A DNA stretch of 64,000 bases. Origin: Paractinoplanes deccanensis (lineage in GTDB: Bacteria; Actinomycetota; Actinomycetes; Mycobacteriales; Micromonosporaceae). Each line of letters opens with the position of its first letter. Positions within the stretch are counted from its first letter, which is position 1. Of the stretch, positions 16,622 through 24,265 are shown piece by piece. A model generated the notes under the pieces. That model was not told the origin of the DNA. It made no database searches and saw only the letters and a program-made list of their open reading frames with translations. The translations under genes and the position numbers were made by a program. The stretch is taken from contig NZ_BOMI01000050.1 in assembly GCF_016862115.1 (NCBI RefSeq), positions 55,658-119,657 on the forward strand. Reading direction: 5' to 3'.

Positions 16622-17807
16622 CCATGCCGTTCCGGCTGCCCGCCAGGATCGCGGCCAGCACCGGCGGCAGCTCCCCGCCGCCCGGGGTTCCGGCCCGGGC
16701 GTGGACGGCGCGCAGGGCGTGCACCAGACGGTCCGCCTCGGCGTGGTCACCCAGGCGCGATGCGGCCAGCAGCCGGATCGACACCGCGTCCGTCCTGTCG
16801 GCCTCCGCCGTCGGCTCGATCCCGAGCAGGCGGTCGTGGGCCTCCGCCGGCCGCCCGCCCAGCAGGTCCACAAGGGAGTCGAGGACCCGGCGATACAGGG
16901 CCTCGGGACGGCGGCCGGCGTAGGCGGCGGCGACGGCCTCGATCCGGGCGACGGCGACGGGATCGGCCGGCATGCCGTCGACCAGCACGCGGTGCAGCTG
17001 CCCCAGGCCCGGGAGCACTCCGACCGCCGGCGCCAGGGCGTCGAAGACCTCCGGCTCCGCGGCGGACGAGGTGACGTACGCGTGGACCCGGGCATGGTCG
17101 GCCGCGGCCGACGGGCCGATGGTGACGTGGGCGACCGTCAGCGGCTCGCTGCCGTTGCCGGCGCGCAGGCCCTGCTTGCGCAGGAAGCGCAGCCACACGG
17201 CGGCGGTCGCGACCCGGGCGTCGGCGGTGGTGTCGATGAAGGCGTCCAGCGCCGCGTCGTCGATGGTGCCGTCGGCCACGCGGCGCAGCGCCTCCGGGGC
17301 CAGCGCGATGTCGGCGCGGGCCTGGGCGGGCCGGAAGAGCCGGCGCAGCACCTCGGCGCCGTCGCTGCGGAAGCCGTCGAAGGTGCGCGGCACCAGGTTT
17401 TCCAGGCCCAGCACGGCGCTGGTGAGCGCCGCCGCCGCGAGGCACTCCCGGGCGAGCTGCGGCATCGGGCGGGTCGCGTAGTGGAAGAGGGCGGCCGCGA
17501 TCCCGGCGTTGACGGCCGGGCCGGCCAGGTGGAACAGGACGAAGCGCCACCTCGGGGCGCCGGCCCGGACGCGGACGTACGCCGGCGCCGCGTACCGGAT
17601 CCTCACCTCGGTCACCTCGAGGCGCAGCAGGAGCGCCGCCAGCAGGTGGCCGCCCTCGTGCAGCGGGACGCTCACCAGCGCGCACGCGAGCACCGTCGCC
17701 ACCGGCGGGAGGAAGCCGGCGGCGGTGAAGTCCGGGTCGCCGATCGCGAGCTGGACCAGGAGCGTGAAGAACGGGGCGACGATCGCCCACGACATCAGCC
17801 TGAGCAC
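16590..17807 (-). CDS. M50-like (site-2-protease family) membrane metallopeptidase
   Basis: 405 aa from GTG at 17807 (ATG at 17795 is an alternative). Membrane segments flank VSVPLHEGGHLLAALLL, an HExxH zinc motif, and a second S2P-like segment, LVPRTFDGFRSDGAEVLR, supplies the (N/L)xxPxxxxDG motif with the third ligand Asp. The C-terminal half (about residues 210-400) is soluble, Ala-rich and helical, TPR-like. This suggests intramembrane proteolysis of an unknown substrate. No anti-sigma gene is adjacent. Confidence 0.75.
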   Translation of the reverse strand: MLRLMSWAIVAPFFTLLVQLAIGDPDFTAAGFLPPVATVLACALVSVPLHEGGHLLAALLLRLEVTEVRIRYAAPAYVRVRAGAPRWRFVLFHLAGPAVNAGIAAALFHYATRPMPQLARECLAAAALTSAVLGLENLVPRTFDGFRSDGAEVLRRLFRPAQARADIALAPEALRRVADGTIDDAALDAFIDTTADARVATAAVWLRFLRKQGLRAGNGSEPLTVAHVTIGPSAAADHARVHAYVTSSAAEPEVFDALAPAVGVLPGLGQLHRVLVDGMPADPVAVARIEAVAAAYAGRRPEALYRRVLDSLVDLLGGRPAEAHDRLLGIEPTAEADRTDAVSIRLLAASRLGDHAEADRLVHALRAVHARAGTPGGGELPPVLAAILAGSRNGMVTPGEAPPGR

Positions 17808-17826
17808 CCGGCACAGGGTAGGGCCT

Positions 17827-18510
17827 TCACGGGCTCGGCAGGGGGTCGCCCGGCCGGACCAGGCCGCTCTGGTAGGCGAGCACCACCAACTGGGCGCGGT
17901 CGCGGGCGTTCAGCTTGGCCATCGCGCGGTTGACGTGGGTCTTGGCGGTCAGCGGCGACACGTAGAGGCGTTGCGCGATGTCCTCGTTCGAGAGGCCGTG
18001 CGCGACCAGCACGAGGATCTCGCGCTCGCGGTCGGTGAGCACGTCGAGGGCGGCCAGCGCCTGCGCGGGCGGCGGGCGGAGCTGGTCGAGGAAGCGGCCT
18101 ACCAGGCCCTGGGTGGCGCGCGGGGAGAGCAGGGCCTCGCCGCCGGCGACCACGCGGATCGCGTTGACCAGGTCGGCGGGGGCCACGTTCTTGCCGAGGA
18201 AGCCGCTCGCCCCGGCCTGCAGCGCGAGCACCACGTTGTCGTCGTTCTCGAACGTGGTGAGCACGAGCACGCGGACGCCGGCCAGGTGGTCGTCGGCGCA
18301 GATGCGCCGGGTCGCCTCCAGCCCGTCCAGGCGCGGCATGCGGATGTCCATCAGCACCACGTCGACCCGCGCCGAGCGGGCCAGCTCGACGGCCTCCGCG
18401 CCGTCCGACGCCTCGCCGGCGACCTCGAGACCGTCCTCGGCGTCGAGGATCATCTTGAAGCCGGCGCGGATCAGCGCCTGGTCGTCAGCGAGCAGCACAC
18501 GGATGGTCAT
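17827..18510 (-). CDS. NarL/FixJ-family response regulator
   Basis: 227 aa. Receiver domain with RVLLADDQALIRAG (acidic pocket DD), DVVLMDIRMPRLDG (phospho-acceptor Asp about residue 54), TTFENDD and LGKNV (conserved Lys). The LuxR-type HTH is LTDREREILVLVAHGLSNED followed by RLYVSPLTAKTHVNRAMAKL. It overlaps the histidine kinase by 26 bp, so the two form one operon. The divergent MMPL exporter gene is the obvious target (inference). Confidence 0.95.
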   Translation of the reverse strand: MTIRVLLADDQALIRAGFKMILDAEDGLEVAGEASDGAEAVELARSARVDVVLMDIRMPRLDGLEATRRICADDHLAGVRVLVLTTFENDDNVVLALQAGASGFLGKNVAPADLVNAIRVVAGGEALLSPRATQGLVGRFLDQLRPPPAQALAALDVLTDREREILVLVAHGLSNEDIAQRLYVSPLTAKTHVNRAMAKLNARDRAQLVVLAYQSGLVRPGDPLPSP

Positions 18511-19651
18511 CGGTGGTTCCCTTCGGCGGTGCGACAGGCAGGACGGCTCGTACGCGGTAGCGCCCGTCGCCGTCCGGTCCGGTGGTCAGGGTCCCGTGCG
18601 CCGCCGCGGCCCGCTCCCGCATGCCGATCAGGCCGAACCCCGAGCCCGACCGGGTGGCCACCCGGAACCCGACGATCGTGTTGGTGACGTCGATGGTGAT
18701 CGCGTCCGCGTCGTAGGAGATCTCCAGGCCGGCCGAGCCGTCGCCGTAGCGGTGCGCGTTGGTCAGGGCCTCCTGCACGATCCGGTACGCGGCGAGGTCG
18801 GTCACCGCGGGCAGCGCGCGCGGCGTGCCGCGGCTGACGTCGCGTACCCGGAAGCCCGCCGCGCGAAGACCGCTGAGCAGGTCCGGCAGCCGGTCGAGCC
18901 CGGACGTGGGCTCGGTGCTGTCCACCTCGTCGGGGTCGCGGAGCACGCCGATCACCGACTGGATCTCGCGCAGCACCGTGTCCGCCGCGTCCCGGATGTG
19001 CCCGAGCACGGGCCAGACCTGCTCGGGGTGCTTCTGGAGCACATGCCCGGCGGCGCCGGCCTGCACGCTGATCACCGCGATGTGGTGCGCCACCACGTCG
19101 TGCAGCTCGCGGGCGATGCGCAGCCGCTCGTCCATCACCCGGCGGCGGGCCTCCTCCTCGCGGGTCTGCTCCGCCTGGCGGGCCCGTTCGGTCACCTCGG
19201 CGATGTACGCCCGGCGGGCGCGCACGCCGAGGCCGAGACCGGCCCCGCCGAAGATCCAGGAGAACGCGGCCAGGGCCTGGATGTTCCACCAGCTGCTGGT
19301 GTCGGCGATCAGCCCGGTCACGAAGATCGCCGCGGAGACGGCGCACGCGTACTCCCGCGGGCGGAACGGCACCGCGTACAGGACCACGCCGAGCGCCAGC
19401 AGCAGCCCGCCGGAGGGCGCCCGGGTCGCGATGGTCACCAGTGTGGCCACGGTGACGACCAGGAGCGTCGCGAACGGCCACCGGCGGCGCGCGAAGACCG
19501 CCGCGACCGCGATCGTGGTGAGCACGACGTAGCGCCGTTCGCCCTGCGCCTGCTCGATCTGCACCGTGGCCCAGCCGATGATCACGGCGATCAGCAGGTC
19601 CCACAGCGTGGATTGGCGCCGGCGCGCCCACGCCTCGACCCTGGTCCTCAT
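18485..19651 (-). CDS. NarL-type sensor histidine kinase
   Basis: 388 aa from ATG 19651; a GTG directly before it (19654) is also possible. Four or five N-terminal membrane segments with almost no extracytoplasmic domain, a short coiled-coil (YIAEVTERARQAEQTREEEA), HisKA_3 dimerisation domain with the phospho-accepting His in ERLRIARELHDVVAHH, and a HATPase with ALTNAHRYGDG (N box) and SGSGFGLIGMRERAAAAHG (G box). Intramembrane-sensing kinases of this type often respond to cell-envelope stress or antibiotics. Confidence 0.93.
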   Translation of the reverse strand: MRTRVEAWARRRQSTLWDLLIAVIIGWATVQIEQAQGERRYVVLTTIAVAAVFARRRWPFATLLVVTVATLVTIATRAPSGGLLLALGVVLYAVPFRPREYACAVSAAIFVTGLIADTSSWWNIQALAAFSWIFGGAGLGLGVRARRAYIAEVTERARQAEQTREEEARRRVMDERLRIARELHDVVAHHIAVISVQAGAAGHVLQKHPEQVWPVLGHIRDAADTVLREIQSVIGVLRDPDEVDSTEPTSGLDRLPDLLSGLRAAGFRVRDVSRGTPRALPAVTDLAAYRIVQEALTNAHRYGDGSAGLEISYDADAITIDVTNTIVGFRVATRSGSGFGLIGMRERAAAAHGTLTTGPDGDGRYRVRAVLPVAPPKGTTDDHPCAAR

Positions 19652-19789
19652 CACCCTCGACGGTAGGCGCCGCCGTCCCGCCCCGGCGTCGTCTTGGCGC
19701 AGTAGCGGGCGCCCGCCGGAGATACCGCGGACGTGGTACGCACCGACCGCGCTGGGACGACGACGTTCGCGCCGGGGAAGACGACCGTG

Positions 19790-19815
19790 GAGAGGTCACT
19801 TCTTCTCGACCTCTC
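19790..19815 (+). promoter_or_regulatory. 8-bp perfect inverted repeat abutting the MMPL ribosome-binding site
   Basis: GAGAGGTC (19790-19797) and GACCTCTC (19808-19815) are perfect inverted repeats separated by 10 nt, ending 1 bp before the GGAGG ribosome-binding site of the MMPL gene. It could be the binding site of the divergent response regulator or an RNA hairpin controlling translation. Confidence 0.55.
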
Positions 19816-19829
19816 GGAGGGCTTCCCAG

Positions 19830-21977
19830 GTGGCGACACTCCTCTACCGGCTCGGCCGGTTCTCGTTCCGGCGGCGCCGCCGGGTGACCGTTGCGTGGCT
19901 GCTGCTCTTCGCGATCCTCGGCGTGGGCGCGGCCACCCTCTCCGGCCCGACGAGCGACGCCTTCTCCATCCCCGGCACGGAGTCGTCGCGGGCCATGGAG
20001 GTGATCAAGGAGAAGATGGGCGGCGGCGGGGACACCGCGTCCGCCCAGGTCGTCTTCACCGTCGACGGCGGCACGAAGCTGACCGACACCGACCAGCAGG
20101 CGGCGCTGAAGCGGGCGGTGACCGCGCTGCGCGGCGCCCCCGACGTCGCCGCGGTCACCGAGCCGACGATGTCGGCCGACAAGCAGACCGCGTACGCGAG
20201 CGTGACCTACACGGTCGCGGCCGGCGGCGTGACCGAGCACGACCGCGAGGCCCTGTACGCGGCCGGGCGCACCGCCGAGCCGGCCGGCGTCGAGGTCGAG
20301 TTCGGCGGCACCGCGACCCAGGCCGCCGAGGCGGGCGGAGCCACCGAGGCGATCGGCGTGGTCGTCGCCGCGGTGGTCCTGGTCATCACGTTCGGGGCGC
20401 TCGTGGCGGCCGGGCTGCCGCTGCTCACCGCGATCGCGAGCGTCGGCGTCGGCATGCTGGGCATCCAGATCGCCACCGGCTTCCTCGACCTCAGCGGATC
20501 GACCTCCGCCCTGGCCACGATGCTCGGCCTCGCCGTCGGCATCGACTACGCGCTCTTCGTCGTCTCCCGCTACCGCCACGAGCTGGCCGAGGGCCGCAGC
20601 AAGGAGGACGCGGCCGGGCGCGCCATCGGCACCGCGGGATCCGCCGTGGTCTTCGCCGGCCTCACCGTGATCATCGCGCTGGCCGCGCTGTCGGTGGCCG
20701 GCATCGGCTTCCTCACCAGCATGGGCCTGGCCGCCGCGGGCACCGTCGCGGTCGCCGTGCTGATCACGCTGACCCTGCTGCCCGCGCTGCTCGGCTTCGC
20801 CGGCGACAAGATCCTCGCCAAGCGGCGCAGGCGCTCCGCCACCGGCATGCCGTTCGGTGAGCGCTGGGCCCGGTTCGTGGTGCGCCGCCGCGTCCCCGCC
20901 CTGCTGCTCGCCGCGGGCGTGCTCGCCGTGATCGCCGTCCCGGCCGCCGACCTGCGCCTCGCGCTGCCCGACGACAGCACCGCCGCCGTCGACTCCACCC
21001 AGCGCAAGGCGTACGACCAGCTCGCCGAGGGCTTCGGCGCCGGCTTCAACGGGCCGCTCATCGTGGTCGTCGAGGCGCCCACGGGCCGGGCCACCGGTGC
21101 CGCGCAGGCGGCCACGAAGGTCATCTCCGGGCTGGACGACGTCGTCATGGTGGCCCCGCCGACCGTCAACAAGGCCGGCGACACCGCGCTGCTGACCGTG
21201 ATCCCGGCGAGCGGCCCGAGCAGCGAGGCCACCCACGACCTGGTGACCGCGATCCGGGACCACACGGTGCCGGGCGCGACGCTCGCGGTCACCGGCACCA
21301 CGGCGATCAACATCGACGTCTCCGAGAAGCTGAACGACGCGCTGATCCCGTACCTGGCCGTGGTGGTCGGCCTGGCGATCCTGCTGCTGATGCTGGTCTT
21401 CCGCAGCGTCGCGGTGCCGGTCAAGGCCACGCTCGGCTTCCTGCTCTCGGTCGCCGCCACCTTCGGCGCGGTGGTCGCGGTCTTCCAGTGGGGCTGGCTG
21501 TCCGGCCTGCTCGGCCTGGACAGCACCGGGCCGATCGTCAGCATCATGCCGATCTTCCTGATCGGCGTGCTGTTCGGCCTCGCCATGGACTACGAGGTCT
21601 TCCTGGTGACGCGGGCCCGCGAGGAGTTCGTGCACGGCGCCTCGCCGGACGAGGCCGTGATCAGCGGGGTGCGGCACGGCGCCCGGGTGGTGACCGCCGC
21701 CGCCCTCATCATGATCAGCGTCTTCGCCGGCTTCATCCTCGCCGACGACGCGATCATCAAGTCGCTCGGTTTCGCGCTCGCCTTCGGCGTCGCGGTCGAT
21801 GCCTTCCTGGTACGGATGACGATCGTGCCCGCCGTGCTGTCACTGCTCGGCCGGTCGGCCTGGTGGCTGCCGCGCCGGCTCGACCGGGTCCTGCCCGACG
21901 TCGACATCGAGGGCGCGAAGCTCGGCCGCGAGCTCGCCCGCCGCGAGGAGCCCGAGCTGGCCGGCGCCGCTACCTGA
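19830..21977 (+). CDS. MMPL-family RND exporter
   Basis: 715 aa from the GTG at 19830, preceded by GGAGGG 8 nt upstream. Two-fold symmetric RND layout: TM1 (VTVAWLLLFAILGVGAATL), a large extracytoplasmic loop, TM2-6 with the signature LGLAVGIDYALFVVSRYRHE, then a second half with IFLIGVLFGLAMDYEVFLVTR, where the Asp pair resembles the proton-relay residues of MmpL proteins. It exports lipids, drugs or peptides using the proton gradient. Divergent from the two-component operon, which probably controls it. Confidence 0.92.
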   Translation: MATLLYRLGRFSFRRRRRVTVAWLLLFAILGVGAATLSGPTSDAFSIPGTESSRAMEVIKEKMGGGGDTASAQVVFTVDGGTKLTDTDQQAALKRAVTALRGAPDVAAVTEPTMSADKQTAYASVTYTVAAGGVTEHDREALYAAGRTAEPAGVEVEFGGTATQAAEAGGATEAIGVVVAAVVLVITFGALVAAGLPLLTAIASVGVGMLGIQIATGFLDLSGSTSALATMLGLAVGIDYALFVVSRYRHELAEGRSKEDAAGRAIGTAGSAVVFAGLTVIIALAALSVAGIGFLTSMGLAAAGTVAVAVLITLTLLPALLGFAGDKILAKRRRRSATGMPFGERWARFVVRRRVPALLLAAGVLAVIAVPAADLRLALPDDSTAAVDSTQRKAYDQLAEGFGAGFNGPLIVVVEAPTGRATGAAQAATKVISGLDDVVMVAPPTVNKAGDTALLTVIPASGPSSEATHDLVTAIRDHTVPGATLAVTGTTAINIDVSEKLNDALIPYLAVVVGLAILLLMLVFRSVAVPVKATLGFLLSVAATFGAVVAVFQWGWLSGLLGLDSTGPIVSIMPIFLIGVLFGLAMDYEVFLVTRAREEFVHGASPDEAVISGVRHGARVVTAAALIMISVFAGFILADDAIIKSLGFALAFGVAVDAFLVRMTIVPAVLSLLGRSAWWLPRRLDRVLPDVDIEGAKLGRELARREEPELAGAAT

Positions 21978-22512
21978 GGGCGATCCTGGCGCCGGTGGAG
22001 TCGAACGACTCGTGCAGCTCCACCGCCGCCAGGGTCTCGCCCTTGGGCACGTCGAAGACCAGCGTCCCGCGCGCCTCGTTGCCGGCGGCGATCGGATAGA
22101 TGAAGTTCCGGTCCGGGTTCACCACGACCGCGGCCTGCATGTCGTTCTCGTGTGCGGATCCCTTGCCGTCGTACGCCTTCTGCGCCGCGCTGTCGAACGG
22201 CAGCGCGCTCGGCGACGCGTTGCGGGCCACGACGTCGACGAGGCAGAACGAGCCCTCCGGCTCCAGGTCGACCGACCCGTCGCCGACACTGGCGACCCGG
22301 CAGCGCACGGCGGTGACGGTGAAGACGAGCTTGCCGTCCGGCACGGGGGTGTTGAGCTGACCGCCCGAGGTCGTCAGGACCTCGTCGCCGCCGCGGTCAC
22401 GCCACTTGGCATAGCCCAGCAGGCCGGCCGCGGCGACCAGGGCGAGCACGACGAGGCCGCCGATGATCCGCGGCCAGCGCGACGTGGCGGGTGCGTACCC
22501 GGGAGCGATCAC
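21970..22512 (-). CDS. DUF4352-like membrane-anchored protein
   Basis: 180 aa from the GTG at 22512; ATG at 22521 is nearly as good and no convincing ribosome-binding site separates them. One N-terminal membrane anchor (IIGGLVVLALVAAAGLLGYA), then an extracytoplasmic immunoglobulin-like domain: LVFTVTAVRCRVASVGDGSV, FCLVDVVARNASPSALPFDS, and GTLVFDVPKGETLAAVELHE are typical of DUF4352. Two Cys may form a disulfide. Function unknown. Its 3' end overlaps the MMPL gene tail-to-tail by 8 bp. Confidence 0.72.
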   Translation of the reverse strand: MIAPGYAPATSRWPRIIGGLVVLALVAAAGLLGYAKWRDRGGDEVLTTSGGQLNTPVPDGKLVFTVTAVRCRVASVGDGSVDLEPEGSFCLVDVVARNASPSALPFDSAAQKAYDGKGSAHENDMQAAVVVNPDRNFIYPIAAGNEARGTLVFDVPKGETLAAVELHESFDSTGARIALR

Positions 22513-22664
22513 GCAACACATCCAAACGATGACCGTCACGGTCCGCAGTGGCCCGTTCAGCCGATGTTTCCGGACCATTACGCCACGGGGTCTCTCCACA
22601 TTGCGGAGCGCGCTCGTGCCGCCGCCCCTCGTCGCCTAGCACGCCGTGACCGTGGGTTGTCTCA

Positions 22665-23060
22665 GTGCAACGACCCGAATACCGTACCGATGTGGGGTAC
22701 ATCACGGTGTCGTCGGACGATCATGGGGCGGTGCTCGCGTTGCAGGACTGGCTCCGCCGTGAGCAGTTCCCTCCGGGCATTGTCGTTCACCCCTGCTCGG
22801 AAGAGCCCGGACCGGACGACATGGGCGCCTGGAGCGACGGCCTGAAGATCGTGTTCGAGAATCCCGGCCTCTTGACCGCCGTCGCTACGGCCGTTGGTGC
22901 ATGGGTCGGCAGTCGCGCCCGGGTCACCCGTGTCAAGGTCCGCGACGGCGACCGCGAAATCGAGATCGACAGCAGGCGGATCAAGGATCCCGAGCAGGTG
23001 GCCCGACGAATCCAGGAGGGCCTCGCGCCCCCGGCTCGAGATCGGAACGAGGACATTTGA
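22665..23060 (+). CDS. EACC1-like effector-associated small protein
   Basis: 131 aa from GTG 22665; GTG 22689 is an alternative. Pattern: N-terminal VGYITVSSDDHGAVLALQDWLR, a middle hydrophobic glycine-containing helix (NPGLLTAVATAVGAWVGSRA), then RVTRVKVRDGDREIEIDSRR and IKDPEQVARRI. This layout (short helix-strand domain, TM-like helix, then VxVxxGxxxIxIDxxxxxDP) matches the effector-associated constant component EACC1 described by the Aravind group in NTP-dependent conflict systems. It overlaps the caspase gene by 4 bp (TTGA), as expected for the invariant small partner of a variable effector. Confidence 0.72.
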   Translation: MQRPEYRTDVGYITVSSDDHGAVLALQDWLRREQFPPGIVVHPCSEEPGPDDMGAWSDGLKIVFENPGLLTAVATAVGAWVGSRARVTRVKVRDGDREIEIDSRRIKDPEQVARRIQEGLAPPARDRNEDI

Positions 23061-24265
23061 CCAGCGTCACTCTTCCCGATACCGCCGCGTCGGTCGCGTT
23101 GCTCATCGGTGTCGCAGCGTATGAGGACCTCTCCCCTCTCCCGGCCACGGCGAACAATGTCACCGGACTGTCGACCGCGTTCCGTGATCCGGATCTGTGG
23201 GGACTGCACCCCGGCCGCTGCCACGAACGGGTCGACCCGCATCAGGGCGGTGATATCGAAGACGCGCTCGCGCTGGCCAATGAGGAGGTCGAGCCGGACG
23301 GCTGGCTGGTGCTCTACTACGCCGGACACGGGCTGTTGGATTCCAGGGGAGATCTCTACCTCACGGTGACCCAATCACGGACGAGCAAGCGGACCACCCA
23401 GGTGCCGTACAGCGTGGTCCGTGACTATGTCCGAGACTCCCCGGCACTCAATCGGCTGGTCATCCTCGACTGCTGCTTCTCGGGACGGGCCTTCGAGGCC
23501 ATGTCGGACCCGGCCGATCTCGGCGCCCAGCTCGCGATCGGTGGCTCGTGCATACTGGCGGCCGCGCCCGCGAACCGGACTGCCGTGGCGCCGGCGGGGG
23601 CGAGCCATACCGCGTTCACCCATGAGCTGCTGTCGCTGCTGCGTCGCGGGGTCGACGACGGGCCCGAGGGTCTTGATCTGCACACGATCTGGCAGAGCCT
23701 GCGCGGTGCTCTGCACGCGAACGGCTATCCGGAGCCACAGCTGCGCACCGACAACAACGGCGCAAGGCTTCCGTTCGTGCGCAACGCGGCGCATCATCGG
23801 CCACACAGCCTGGTGGGCCAAGTCCTGGTCGCCGAAATGGATGCCGAGCTGGGTGACGCGTCTCTGTTGGTGGTGGCGCACGACTTTCGCGGTGCGCTGG
23901 CGATCCGCCTGAACCAGCCCACCGAGCAGTCTGTACGGGCGGCCCTCCCCGAATGGGCGGAGCTGGCGCAGGAACCGGCGGTCGTGTTCGACGGAGGTCC
24001 GGTCGATCGGTACATCGCGCTCGCGCTCGCCGAGGTCACCCCCGCCGCGGCCCCGTTCGGCGGATTCACTCCGCTCGCCGGTCGGCTCGGGTTGGTGGAC
24101 CTGTCCGCCGACCCCGGGCCGGCCCGGGAAGCCGTCACTGCCCTCCGGGTGTTCGCCGGATACTACGGATGGGCGCGCGGAGACCTGGAGCGCGATCTGA
24201 GCGGCGGCAACCTGCGATCACTAGGCGAGGTTCCGGAGTCCTTGCTGCAGATACCCGGCGGATGA
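23057..24265 (+). CDS. Caspase-fold peptidase fused to a YqgE/AlgH-like domain
   Basis: 402 aa starting at a TTG overlapping the EACC1 stop (TTGA) with GAGGAC upstream. Residues about 10-245 are a peptidase C14 caspase domain: ALLIGVAAYEDLSPLPATAN, catalytic His91 in LVLYYAGHG, and catalytic Cys140 in ILDCCFSGRAFEAM. Residues about 250-402 resemble YqgE/AlgH (DUF179): SLLVVAHDFRGALAIRLNQP, VVFDGGPVDRYIALALAEVT and FAGYYGWARGDLERDLSGGN match the LNxP, GGPV and GWxxGQLExE elements of that family. Probably an inducible protease whose AlgH-like part senses or recruits. The ATGA overlap couples it to the SIR2-like gene. Confidence 0.8.
   Translation: MTSVTLPDTAASVALLIGVAAYEDLSPLPATANNVTGLSTAFRDPDLWGLHPGRCHERVDPHQGGDIEDALALANEEVEPDGWLVLYYAGHGLLDSRGDLYLTVTQSRTSKRTTQVPYSVVRDYVRDSPALNRLVILDCCFSGRAFEAMSDPADLGAQLAIGGSCILAAAPANRTAVAPAGASHTAFTHELLSLLRRGVDDGPEGLDLHTIWQSLRGALHANGYPEPQLRTDNNGARLPFVRNAAHHRPHSLVGQVLVAEMDAELGDASLLVVAHDFRGALAIRLNQPTEQSVRAALPEWAELAQEPAVVFDGGPVDRYIALALAEVTPAAAPFGGFTPLAGRLGLVDLSADPGPAREAVTALRVFAGYYGWARGDLERDLSGGNLRSLGEVPESLLQIPGG

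Noticed and set aside
23953..24261. Longer N-terminus of the SIR2-like protein inside the caspase-AlgH gene
   Set aside because: It would be a different frame of the AlgH-like domain; ATG 24262 overlaps the caspase stop in the usual ATGA manner.
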